A stretch of DNA of 64,000 bases from a virus, in IMG/VR virus record IMGVR_UViG_3300019458_000032, positions 1-64,000 of that record; one strand, given 5' to 3'. Shown one piece after another: positions 23,155 to 30,423 of this stretch. How positions within the stretch are numbered: position 1 is the stretch's first letter; each line of letters begins with the position of its first letter. A program made the translations under genes and the position numbers. The notes below the pieces were generated by a model. It was not told the origin of the DNA. It was given only the letters and a program-made list of their open reading frames with translations, and did no database searches.

Positions 23155-24005
23155 ACAGGTCTGCGTTCATTTGTATTTGCACTGCTGAATACCTAAATCA
23201 CTACATTGAACTCTATAAGAGTTTACAAGAACATGCTCCAGGTGAGAAACAAATTCTCTATTATATTAAAGCAAAAAAAACAATAGATGAAATAAAAGAA
23301 GAACATGGATTCGACGAAATAGTTGATTTAACTTCAGAATTTTATACATGTAATCCTTCATACAATATTCTAGAACGTATATGTTCTCTTAGAGCTAGAG
23401 TTGTATTGGATGCTTTCGAGAAGGGATATACAAATGTTGTATTTCTTGGAGCTAAAGTTGAGTTCTTTAGCAGTCCTCATCATCTAATTAGCCCTTTAAA
23501 TGCCTTTATTGCGCCCTATAAGGCTGTTGTAACCCCTCATATCCTAGAACCCTTACCAGATGATGGAAAGTTTCCTTCTAACGCTTCTGTGAGCTTTACA
23601 GGCCATATATCTACAGATGTTGTAGCTTTTAGAAATGACCCAGAAATCATAAAATTTCTTCAATGGCAAGATGAAATTATGAAAACTCAATGTAAAACTA
23701 CAAATAACACATATTTAGATCAATCCTGGCTTAATTTTCTTCCATTCTTTGTTAATAATGTTTACATTCTAAGACATCCAGGTTATAATGTAGCTTATTG
23801 GTGCTATAAACAAAGAAATATGGAAAAATGTATGGATGGTCGTTGGATGGTTTCAAATAAAGATGAAAGAGATTTTCTAACATGTTTTCAATATTCAGGA
23901 TTAGATTTAAATAACCCTGAGAATATAAGTACACATCAGAATAGATATAAAGCAGAAGGTGATTTTTTAGAATTTTTAAAAGATTATGCTAAGAGAGTGA
24001 AATGA
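23151..24005 (+). CDS. glycosyltransferase-like protein, 284 aa
   Basis: The pattern FICICTAEYLNHYIELYKSLQEHAP at the N-terminus, NVVFLGAKVEFFSSP in the middle (in place of the usual DxD), TDVVAFRNDPEIIKFLQWQD and YLDQSWLNFLPFFVNNVYILRHPGYNVAYW towards the end follows a glycosyltransferase-A type family common in capsule and LPS loci. The apparent lack of D-x-D in the visible GAKVEF segment may affect metal use. ATGA coupling to the HNH gene. Confidence 0.75.
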   Translation: MNRSAFICICTAEYLNHYIELYKSLQEHAPGEKQILYYIKAKKTIDEIKEEHGFDEIVDLTSEFYTCNPSYNILERICSLRARVVLDAFEKGYTNVVFLGAKVEFFSSPHHLISPLNAFIAPYKAVVTPHILEPLPDDGKFPSNASVSFTGHISTDVVAFRNDPEIIKFLQWQDEIMKTQCKTTNNTYLDQSWLNFLPFFVNNVYILRHPGYNVAYWCYKQRNMEKCMDGRWMVSNKDERDFLTCFQYSGLDLNNPENISTHQNRYKAEGDFLEFLKDYAKRVK

Positions 24006-24202
24006 AAAGAAGTGAGATGATTTTAAATATAGCATCAGAATTAATACATGAACATACAAATCTTATACCATTTGACAAAGCTCAAGATTTAGCTGAAATT
24101 GTTTTAAATAGAATTGAAAAAGACGGAATGTTACCACCAATTGAACCATATCGTCGTGTTGAAGATTTAGATTTGGGTGTTCCAGAATGGGAAGAAGAAT
24201 GA
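24002..24202 (+). CDS. small phage protein, 66 aa (paralogue of 10454-10699)
   Basis: Shares MKR-x-EMI, the central AEIVLNRIEKDGMLPP block and length with the gene at 10454. The C-terminus is acidic. It is coupled by ATGA to both neighbours inside the sugar cassette. Function unknown. Confidence 0.65.
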   Translation: MKRSEMILNIASELIHEHTNLIPFDKAQDLAEIVLNRIEKDGMLPPIEPYRRVEDLDLGVPEWEEE

Positions 24203-24822
24203 AAGTAATAATCCCAGCATGCGGCTACGGAATCAGGATGGGGATGCAACCCAATGAATCTAAAGAGATGCTCATTGAAGAAATGCCTCATCCTGCTATG
24301 AAAAATTACAATCAACCAATTATTCAATATTCATTGGATATTTGTGAGCAATATAATTTAGATCCTATTGTAATAACTAGACCTCACAAGGAAGATCTTA
24401 TAGAATATCTTCATAAACACAGAATTGAAGTTATGATTCATCAACCCAAAGACGGTGAAGAGTGGGCATTAACAGTATTAGCTTCACAAAGACATTGGGA
24501 AGAGAATAATTTATTATTACTACCCGATACAAGATTTCATAGCACGGGTATTGTTTTAGATATTGAAGAGGGTTTAAAATTGGGCAATAATGCAGTATTT
24601 GCATTACATAACGTAGATGATCCTCATAACTGGGGAATTATTAAAGATTATAATTTAATTGAAAAACCCAAAACCCTTAGTGTTGGAAGATATTGGGCTT
24701 GGGGGTTAATTGCGTTTAAAGATTATTATGGAGAAGAACTATTTTCTTCAAAACAATTAACTTTAAAAGATGTTGGATTTTGTTATTTAGATCACTTTAG
24801 AGATATTACGAGAACTAAATGA
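24199..24822 (+). CDS. sugar nucleotidyltransferase-like protein, 207 aa
   Basis: The start MKVIIPACGYGIRMG with SKEML at residues 21-25 matches the nucleotidyltransferase signature (G-x-G-x-R-[ML]-G ... K-x-[LM]). LLLLPDTRFHS gives the metal-binding Asp, and NAVFALHNVDDPHNWGIIKD and VGRYWAWGLIAF follow the glucose-1-phosphate thymidylyltransferase-like order. ATG 24199 is chosen for its ATGA overlap; a frame four codons longer is less likely. It would supply an activated sugar for the two transferases. Confidence 0.85.
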   Translation: MKVIIPACGYGIRMGMQPNESKEMLIEEMPHPAMKNYNQPIIQYSLDICEQYNLDPIVITRPHKEDLIEYLHKHRIEVMIHQPKDGEEWALTVLASQRHWEENNLLLLPDTRFHSTGIVLDIEEGLKLGNNAVFALHNVDDPHNWGIIKDYNLIEKPKTLSVGRYWAWGLIAFKDYYGEELFSSKQLTLKDVGFCYLDHFRDITRTK

Positions 24823-25886
24823 AAGATAACTTTGGATTTTATTATTACGATATTTCCAAATTTGAAGAACTTGTAGAACAGAAGTATATAAGAAAATCTG
24901 AAACAGATGATCTTGTTTTATACACATATACAGAACAAACAACTTATGAAAAATATTGGAATGACTATACAAGAGCCGCCAGAGGTTTAATTCTAGATAA
25001 ACACACAGGAGAACTTGTTGCTAAACCTTTTCCTAAGTTTTTTAATTTAGGCGAAATGCCTGAAGTATATTTAACAAATCTTCCTTCTCTTGAATATACT
25101 GTATCCGAAAAAGTTGATGGTTCATTGGGTATTATTTATTTCTATAACAATAAATGGAATGTTGCAACAAAAGGTTCATTTGCTAGTGAACAATCAATTA
25201 AAGCTGAAGAAATATTAAAAAAATATGATTTAACTAAAATTAACACTAAAACAACTCTACTAGTTGAAATTATTTATCCTGAAAATAGAGTAGTTGTAGA
25301 TTATAACAACGAAGAAAAACTTGTTTTAATCGGTGCTTATAATAATGTAACCGGTAACGAATTTATAGATTTAGATGTCTATTCAAATTTAACTGGTTTG
25401 CCATTAAGAAAAACATATTCATACACAATCAATGAAATGATAAAGTTACAAAAAACTATTCCCAAGAATCAAGAGGGATTTGTTATTCGTTTCTCATCTG
25501 GATTAAGAATTAAAATTAAAGGCGAAGAGTATTTAAAAATACACAAAATTATATCTAATTTATCACCATTAAGTTTCTGGGAAGTTATGGAAAATGGAAA
25601 AGTTCCTATTAACTATATTCAACAAGTACCAGAAGAATTTCTTGACCAATTTGAACCAATTGTAATTGAGTTAGAAAAACGATATATTCAAATTAAAAAA
25701 GAAGTTGAAGAAGAATTTCACACTTTGCCAAATAAAGAATCTAGGAAAGAAGTAGGATTGCATCTTAAAAAATTTACATATAATCATGAATCCGCAATGT
25801 TTCCTATGTTACTTGATAAAAAAGATGTTGTAGACAAATATATAATGAAACAAATTAGACCAAAGGGTAATAGCTTTAATTTATAA
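24819..25886 (+). CDS. T4 Rnl1-like RNA ligase, 355 aa
   Basis: Motif I SEKVDGS supplies the AMP-accepting Lys98. RAARGLILD precedes it, as in Rnl1. Motif III LLVEIIYP, motif IV EGFVIRF and motif V RIKIKGEEYLKIHK follow in order. Length and the C-terminal helical domain fit T4 RNA ligase 1, which reseals tRNA broken by host anticodon nucleases with help from polynucleotide kinase. The kinase-like gene is at 10696, so the pair is dispersed here. ATGA overlap with the nucleotidyltransferase gene. Confidence 0.9.
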   Translation: MKDNFGFYYYDISKFEELVEQKYIRKSETDDLVLYTYTEQTTYEKYWNDYTRAARGLILDKHTGELVAKPFPKFFNLGEMPEVYLTNLPSLEYTVSEKVDGSLGIIYFYNNKWNVATKGSFASEQSIKAEEILKKYDLTKINTKTTLLVEIIYPENRVVVDYNNEEKLVLIGAYNNVTGNEFIDLDVYSNLTGLPLRKTYSYTINEMIKLQKTIPKNQEGFVIRFSSGLRIKIKGEEYLKIHKIISNLSPLSFWEVMENGKVPINYIQQVPEEFLDQFEPIVIELEKRYIQIKKEVEEEFHTLPNKESRKEVGLHLKKFTYNHESAMFPMLLDKKDVVDKYIMKQIRPKGNSFNL

Positions 25887-25888
25887 AT

Positions 25889-26113
25889 ATGGACAACATA
25901 CACGATATTACAAAAATTAAAAAAGCCAAGTTAATTGTTAAAGAACTAGAAATGGCTTTACAGGTAATTGAACTATCTATAGTGGGATTAAAACCATTTA
26001 AAAAATATACAGGAATAAAAGAAACAATTTATTCATTAAACGATAATAAAGAAACTCTTAATTTTCATTTAGAAGAATGGACAGAAATCTTAAATTCTAA
26101 AGGTAAAACATGA
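25889..26113 (+). CDS. small helical protein, 74 aa
   Basis: Starts 2 bases after the ligase gene and ends in ATGA overlap with the peptidase gene. Two amphipathic helices (KAKLIVKELEMALQVIELSI; KETLNFHLEEWTEIL) make a coiled-coil hairpin likely. Function unknown. Confidence 0.6.
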   Translation: MDNIHDITKIKKAKLIVKELEMALQVIELSIVGLKPFKKYTGIKETIYSLNDNKETLNFHLEEWTEILNSKGKT

Positions 26114-26499
26114 GTGAAATAAAATATTATAAAAATACATTATGGCTTAAACCTTTTGTGGATAGCGTAAAGTCATTGGTGGATCACGATAAAATAAAGC
26201 TCATCAGAGGGTATAGTGTTCAACCTGGTAAAGAAAGAACACAATATGGGTCTATTATTCGTTATAATGATGACACTTATACAATAAACTTAAAACTATA
26301 TTCCTATAATAAAAATTTAAAGAAACAAGTTCCTGATGATTATGAAATTATTCTATGTACGTTAGCGCATGAATTAGCACACACAAAGCATTGGATACAT
26401 AAACCCGAACATTTTAAGCTTTTTTCGTTGATTTTACTACGTTTTTGTCGTATAATGAAGAAATTGAATATAAAGGATACAAATCAAGCTTGGAAATAA
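26110..26499 (+). CDS. SprT/WLM-type zinc metallopeptidase-like protein, 129 aa
   Basis: The motif ILCTLAHELAHTKHWIHKPEHFKLF carries HExxH followed by a third His, as in gluzincin-type SprT and WLM minimal peptidases. The fold before it (YTINLKLYSYNKNLKKQVPDDYEI) fits the strand preceding the active helix. SprT proteins cleave DNA-bound proteins in eukaryotes; the phage role is unknown. No signal peptide, so it acts in the cytoplasm. Confidence 0.8.
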   Translation: MSEIKYYKNTLWLKPFVDSVKSLVDHDKIKLIRGYSVQPGKERTQYGSIIRYNDDTYTINLKLYSYNKNLKKQVPDDYEIILCTLAHELAHTKHWIHKPEHFKLFSLILLRFCRIMKKLNIKDTNQAWK

Positions 26500-26515
26500 C
26501 AACTATATGTATTCA
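26497..26515 (+). promoter_or_regulatory. weak plus-strand match to the late motif
   Basis: ATAACAACTATATGTAT resembles the minus-strand late motif TTTTAACAACTGTATATG but lacks two to three central bases. It lies about 20 bases before the gene at 26535. Low confidence as a promoter. Confidence 0.25.
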
Positions 26516-26534
26516 ATAATATTACAGGAGTAAT

Positions 26535-27332
26535 ATGAAAAATAGAAAAAATGGTCCAAAAATTCTAACATTAGACATAGAAACATTTGGATATGTAGTT
26601 GAAACATGGGGAATTTGGGATCAAACTATACAACCGGATCAAATTATTAAAGATTGGTGTGTTGCAAGTTGGTCAGCTAAATGGATAGATGATCCCCCGG
26701 AAAAGATTATGTATATGGATAATAGAGATAGAAAAGACCCCAGAAATGATGAAAAAATTATTAAAGCAATGCATAAACTTTTAAATGAAGCTGATGTTAT
26801 TGTAACTCAAAACGGAAAATCTTTTGATATTAAGAAGTTAAATGCTCGCTTTGCTTTTTACGATTTAACTCCAACCAGACCATATAAACATTTTGATACA
26901 AAACAAGCAGCTAAAACTAAATTCGGCTTTACATCCAATAGTTTAAAACATCTTTGTGAATATCTTCATATTAAATATAAAAAATCTGACCATAAAAAGT
27001 TTCCAGGACGTGAATTATGGAGACAATGTGAGGCTAAAAACTTAAAAGCCTGGAAAGAAATGGAAAAATACAATAAAATCGATGTATTAGCTACAGAAGA
27101 AGTTTATAAAAAATTAGAACCCTGGACTAATACTCTTAATTTGGCAATTTTCACCGATTTAAATGAAGTAACTTGTAATTGTGGAAGTACAAAATTTCAC
27201 AGTAGAGGGTCTGCAAAAACCAAGACTTGTATTTATAAAAGATATCAATGTCAAGGATGTGGAACTTGGGTACAAGGAAAAAAAATACCTTTAACTAAAG
27301 AACAAAAAGAAAATCTTAGAAAAAAAGTTTAA
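26535..27332 (+). CDS. DnaQ-fold 3'-5' exonuclease with C-terminal zinc ribbon, 265 aa
   Basis: LTLDIETFG (Asp14, Glu16), VTQNGKSFDIKKLNAR, and YNKIDVLATEEVYKKL are the Exo I, II and III blocks of the DEDD exonuclease fold, of the YprB/RNase-H-like branch. The last 65 residues have CNCG and CQGCG pairs, an added zinc ribbon that could direct nucleic-acid binding. The substrate (DNA or RNA) is not evident. It begins after CAGGAG. Confidence 0.85.
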   Translation: MKNRKNGPKILTLDIETFGYVVETWGIWDQTIQPDQIIKDWCVASWSAKWIDDPPEKIMYMDNRDRKDPRNDEKIIKAMHKLLNEADVIVTQNGKSFDIKKLNARFAFYDLTPTRPYKHFDTKQAAKTKFGFTSNSLKHLCEYLHIKYKKSDHKKFPGRELWRQCEAKNLKAWKEMEKYNKIDVLATEEVYKKLEPWTNTLNLAIFTDLNEVTCNCGSTKFHSRGSAKTKTCIYKRYQCQGCGTWVQGKKIPLTKEQKENLRKKV

Positions 27333-27353
27333 TTATTAACCGTGAGGTAAATT

Positions 27354-27608
27354 ATGTCAGATGGTAATGCAAAGTATGTTTCTAAAGCTTCAGATTTACA
27401 GGTAATTCTTGATTATCTGTCAAAGAAGACTGTAGCTGATGCAATCCAAGATTCAGGTCTTTGGGAAGCGGTAAGTGCTTTAAGACGCGCCATTCCTCTT
27501 GAATTAGAATTGAAGCTTAAGGCCGAACAAGACGTTAGAGACCTTGTAAAAGCTTCAGAGGCTGGAACAGCAGGTCCTGCCGAAACAACGTCATCCCAGG
27601 CCGTTTAA
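27354..27608 (+). CDS. hypothetical protein, 84 aa
   Basis: Starts after GTGAGG. Helical, with a low-complexity Thr/Ala/Ser/Gly tail. The codons are richer in G and C than neighbours, perhaps reflecting high expression. Related small proteins are unrecognised; role unknown. Confidence 0.65.
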   Translation: MSDGNAKYVSKASDLQVILDYLSKKTVADAIQDSGLWEAVSALRRAIPLELELKLKAEQDVRDLVKASEAGTAGPAETTSSQAV

Positions 27609-27622
27609 AGAGGAAATAACAC

Positions 27623-28048
27623 ATGTTTAATGACGACTCTAACCCTAAAGCTCAACTAGAAAGAATGAGAATGAGGGGTGAAGGCGGTGCTCCAACCAGA
27701 GCAAGCTCTTTGCCCTCTGACCCTGCTTCCAGAAAGAACTATCCTATTGCTACGGGAGTTCTAGACTACTTTCCAGATGCATTAGCTGCATTGGCTCAAA
27801 TCTCTAAAGCTGGAAATGATCAACATAATCCAGGACTTCCCTTACGTTGGACTAGAAGTAAATCTGGAGATGAATCAGATACATGTATGAGACATTTCCT
27901 ACAAAGAGGTACAATAGATACCGATGGTATGAGACATACAGCCAAAGCTGCTTGGAGAATGCTAGCCCTTTTACAGAAAGAAATTGAACAAGAACAAGAT
28001 AAACAGTTGACAATTAAAGAAGATCCTGATAATATAGAAAATAGTTAA
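27623..28048 (+). CDS. dATP/dGTP diphosphohydrolase-like protein (DUF5664 family), 141 aa
   Basis: The core RKNYPIATGVLDYFPDALAALAQISKAGNDQHNPGLPLRWTRSKSGDESDTCMRHFLQRGTIDTDGMRHTAKAAWRMLALLQ is nearly a signature of this MazG/all-alpha NTP-pyrophosphatase-related family. Some members purge dATP or dGTP in phages that use modified purines. The carboxylates and His residues of the active helices are present. No PurZ or 2-aminoadenine-type polymerase is in this window, so ordinary nucleotide-pool control is as likely. Confidence 0.85.
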   Translation: MFNDDSNPKAQLERMRMRGEGGAPTRASSLPSDPASRKNYPIATGVLDYFPDALAALAQISKAGNDQHNPGLPLRWTRSKSGDESDTCMRHFLQRGTIDTDGMRHTAKAAWRMLALLQKEIEQEQDKQLTIKEDPDNIENS

Positions 28049-28057
28049 AGGATTATT

Positions 28058-28669
28058 ATGACCACCTATTTTAGTGATGTTAAATATATTGAAATAGAAC
28101 CTCTATTGGAAGAATTAAATGAAATCTTCTTAGAATCTGAAGAAGAGTTAAAAAAACTTAATAGAGTCTATAATTTACAAGAAACTGGTCCCCATGCTGT
28201 AGTTCCCGATCAATTTAAATATCATGGAACTATCACAAGAATTAGAAATGATGGAACAATCGCATTTCAACTAAAACAACCACCTGGTGCTATTTCTCTA
28301 TCTTATAAAAATATTGAATCTGATATGTATTTAGATAGAGTACATTTAGATCCCTTTGATATTCAGAATATTTTGAAGGATAAAGATAGTTCTAAAAAAA
28401 TTATTAATAAACTTGTAAATGATATGTTAGAAAATCTTAAAAAACATAAACAATTAGATATTTCTAAAAAATATATTGGAAAAACAATCGCAACTATGGT
28501 AAGACCTGGTACACAAAGTAGGATTGTTACAAATTATCAGGATGAATTTATAGAAATTAGACTTTATTCTGATGCAACTGAGATTTCTCAAGGAGAAAAA
28601 AATGACTCTACCACAATTAATTCTACAGAAAGCTCAACAAGCGGAACTACAACAAACATTACCGATTAG
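28058..28669 (+). CDS. hypothetical protein, 203 aa
   Basis: Starts after AAGGATT. An N-terminal acidic helix is followed by a beta-rich middle (YHGTITRIRNDGTIAFQLKQPPGAIS) that looks OB- or SH3-like, and a Ser/Thr-rich tail. It ends in TAG and its last 68 bases overlap the next gene in another frame. Function not recognised. Confidence 0.65.
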   Translation: MTTYFSDVKYIEIEPLLEELNEIFLESEEELKKLNRVYNLQETGPHAVVPDQFKYHGTITRIRNDGTIAFQLKQPPGAISLSYKNIESDMYLDRVHLDPFDIQNILKDKDSSKKIINKLVNDMLENLKKHKQLDISKKYIGKTIATMVRPGTQSRIVTNYQDEFIEIRLYSDATEISQGEKNDSTTINSTESSTSGTTTNITD

Positions 28670-28799
28670 AATATCTAATAAAGATTATAATATCATTACA
28701 GATAGTTATGCTATTATTAAAGAATTAGAAGATGCTGGATTTCATGTAGAAACGTTTACAGAACGTTTCTCTAAGACATATGGATTGGTTATTTCTTGA
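28602..28799 (+). CDS. small protein overlapping its neighbour, 65 aa
   Basis: ATG 28602 follows AAGGAG by 7 bases, an excellent site, so this is preferred to a longer frame from 28572. Its first third overlaps the previous gene by 68 bases in a different frame, where that gene encodes low-complexity Ser/Thr residues. The end is coupled to the TTG of dut. Confidence 0.6.
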   Translation: MTLPQLILQKAQQAELQQTLPIRISNKDYNIITDSYAIIKELEDAGFHVETFTERFSKTYGLVIS

Positions 28800-29239
28800 A
28801 CATAAAGATTAAAAAATTACATCCTGATGCCGTAATACCATCATACGCCAAACTTGGTGATGCTGGATTAGATTTAACTGCTATATCTATGGAATATAAT
28901 AGATTACATTCTGGAAGTAAATTTATAACATATGGAACTGGATTAGCTATAGAGATTCCAGAAGGATATGTAGGTTTAATATTTCCCAGAAGTTCAATTT
29001 CTAAAACATATTTAGATTTATCAAATTCTGTAGGTGTTATTGATAGTGGTTATAGGGGAGAAATACTGTTTAAATTTCGTATAGATGCTGGTGCTAGACC
29101 CAACAAGGAATGTTATAAAGTTGGCGATAGAATTGGACAATTAATCATCATTCCTTATCCTAAAATTGAATTTGAAGAAGTTACAGAATTATCTCAAACA
29201 GATCGTAATACTAATGGATTTGGGAGTTCTGGATTATGA
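28796..29239 (+). CDS. dut: dUTP diphosphatase (dUTPase)
   Basis: All five trimeric dUTPase motifs are present in order: GDAGLDLTA (residues 21-29), PRSSIS, GVIDSGYRGEI, GDRIGQLIII and a C-terminal TNGFGSSG arm. At 147 residues it is of normal length. It hydrolyses dUTP to dUMP and keeps uracil out of DNA. The TTG start at 28796 overlaps the previous stop. Confidence 0.95.
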   Translation: MNIKIKKLHPDAVIPSYAKLGDAGLDLTAISMEYNRLHSGSKFITYGTGLAIEIPEGYVGLIFPRSSISKTYLDLSNSVGVIDSGYRGEILFKFRIDAGARPNKECYKVGDRIGQLIIIPYPKIEFEEVTELSQTDRNTNGFGSSGL

Positions 29240-29502
29240 AATATCACGAATGTGGTAAATGTGAAATATTTTTTGATTTTTGTAGATGTGAAGAAATAAC
29301 TCGAAAAAAATTAGATGAATTACCAGGTGCATCAATTGATGAGATAATTAAACACGCCGGTGAATATATAAATAATTGGATTGACAAAAAATATGGGAAA
29401 ACAAAAACTAAAGAACCATCGTCCAGACGAACATCTTCTAGGGCAAATAAGAGAACTAAAATGTCAAATAAGAAAACTAAGTCAAGAAAATCGAAGACTT
29501 GA
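29236..29502 (+). CDS. Cys-rich protein with basic tail, 88 aa
   Basis: The N-terminus YHECGKCEIFFDFCRCEE has four Cys for a likely zinc site. The last 30 residues are Lys/Arg/Ser/Thr-rich and overlap the next gene in another frame. ATGA overlap with dut. Function unknown; the basic tail suggests nucleic-acid binding. Confidence 0.55.
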   Translation: MKYHECGKCEIFFDFCRCEEITRKKLDELPGASIDEIIKHAGEYINNWIDKKYGKTKTKEPSSRRTSSRANKRTKMSNKKTKSRKSKT

Positions 29503-29674
29503 AAAACTATTAGGTTATAATCAAAATACTATTAGAGAGATAATAGAAGAACAATTACCTGACTGCGAGAACTGTGGAAAAGGTTTTTTAAGAGAGATAA
29601 TTGTTTTGGATAGAAGAATTAAGCTTTGTAATGTATGCGACTGGAGAAGTAGGGCGGTTAAAATTCATGGATGA
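29393..29674 (+). CDS. coiled-coil zinc-finger protein, 93 aa
   Basis: A leucine-zipper-like helix (LGQIRELKCQIRKLSQENRRLEKLLG) precedes a CENCGKG ... LCNVCDW zinc finger. ATG 29393 is chosen; a TTG at 29381 in the same frame is the alternative, neither with a strong ribosome site. It shares about 110 bases with the previous gene in another frame, one of the largest same-strand overlaps here. Possibly a DNA-binding regulator. Confidence 0.6.
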   Translation: MGKQKLKNHRPDEHLLGQIRELKCQIRKLSQENRRLEKLLGYNQNTIREIIEEQLPDCENCGKGFLREIIVLDRRIKLCNVCDWRSRAVKIHG

Positions 29675-30104
29675 TGTAAAAAAAGATAAAGATATTATAG
29701 TTTTACCAGATGGTACAAAAGTTAATCGTAAAACTTGGCTAACATCGGGTCTTAGACGCATGAGCTATCGCTGGAGACCTCGTAATGAAGCCGAGAGACA
29801 AGCTAGAGTTGATCGTGGTCTGTATAAATGTGCATATTGTGAACAATCCTTTAGAAATGGTCAATATGCAATAGATCATATTATCCCAATCATTAATGTA
29901 AAGACTGGATGGACAAATTGGGATGATTTCTTGGAAAAGCTCTTTTGTGACGTAGATGGATTTCAGATTTTATGTCATGCATGCCACGAAAATAAAACCT
30001 CCACTGAGGACCTATTAAGAACTCATTATAATCAACAAAGAAAAGAAGATGAAAAGCCCTTGACAAAACGTAAGAAACGTAGTAAAGTGATTAAAGATGA
30101 GTAA
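29667..30104 (+). CDS. HNH endonuclease, 145 aa
   Basis: CAYCEQSF, AIDHIIPI and LCHACHENKTSTED give the complete HNH (McrA-like) site with zinc Cys pairs. The N-terminal part is short and basic with RRMSYRWRPRNEAERQARVDRG. HNH proteins of this kind can be homing enzymes or packaging partners; no terminase is adjacent in this window. Start ATG 29667 overlaps the previous stop by 8 bases. Confidence 0.85.
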   Translation: MDDVKKDKDIIVLPDGTKVNRKTWLTSGLRRMSYRWRPRNEAERQARVDRGLYKCAYCEQSFRNGQYAIDHIIPIINVKTGWTNWDDFLEKLFCDVDGFQILCHACHENKTSTEDLLRTHYNQQRKEDEKPLTKRKKRSKVIKDE

Positions 30105-30423
30105 GTTATTAGAAATTTGGGATAGATGGTCAACGACGGGCATTAAAATGCCCTTCCTTCATGATCCTGAAACAGGTAAACCTTCAGAAACATTGCTTTT
30201 CTATAAAGCAACCACTACAATCACAATTTGTTCTCTATTAGCGTTACATTTTAAAGTAATAACTCCAGGAACAACATTCACAACAGCGGTGGTTAATTTA
30301 TTGGCGTTTGTTTGTTATAGAATGAGAAAATTGGATAAAGTAAAATTGGATCTTGACGATCAGTCGATTGAACTAGATAGTGATGATAATAATGATGATA
30401 AACAAGAAAAGGAAAAAGAATGA
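30097..30423 (+). CDS. membrane protein with acidic tail, 108 aa
   Basis: Two hydrophobic segments (about residues 38-54 and 58-76) are followed by a strongly acidic C-terminus (DDQSIELDSDDNNDDKQEKEKE). A holin-like role is possible because the next genes encode exported and membrane-anchored proteins, but no holin family is recognised. Coupled by ATGA to the ClpP-like gene. Confidence 0.65.
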   Translation: MSKLLEIWDRWSTTGIKMPFLHDPETGKPSETLLFYKATTTITICSLLALHFKVITPGTTFTTAVVNLLAFVCYRMRKLDKVKLDLDDQSIELDSDDNNDDKQEKEKE

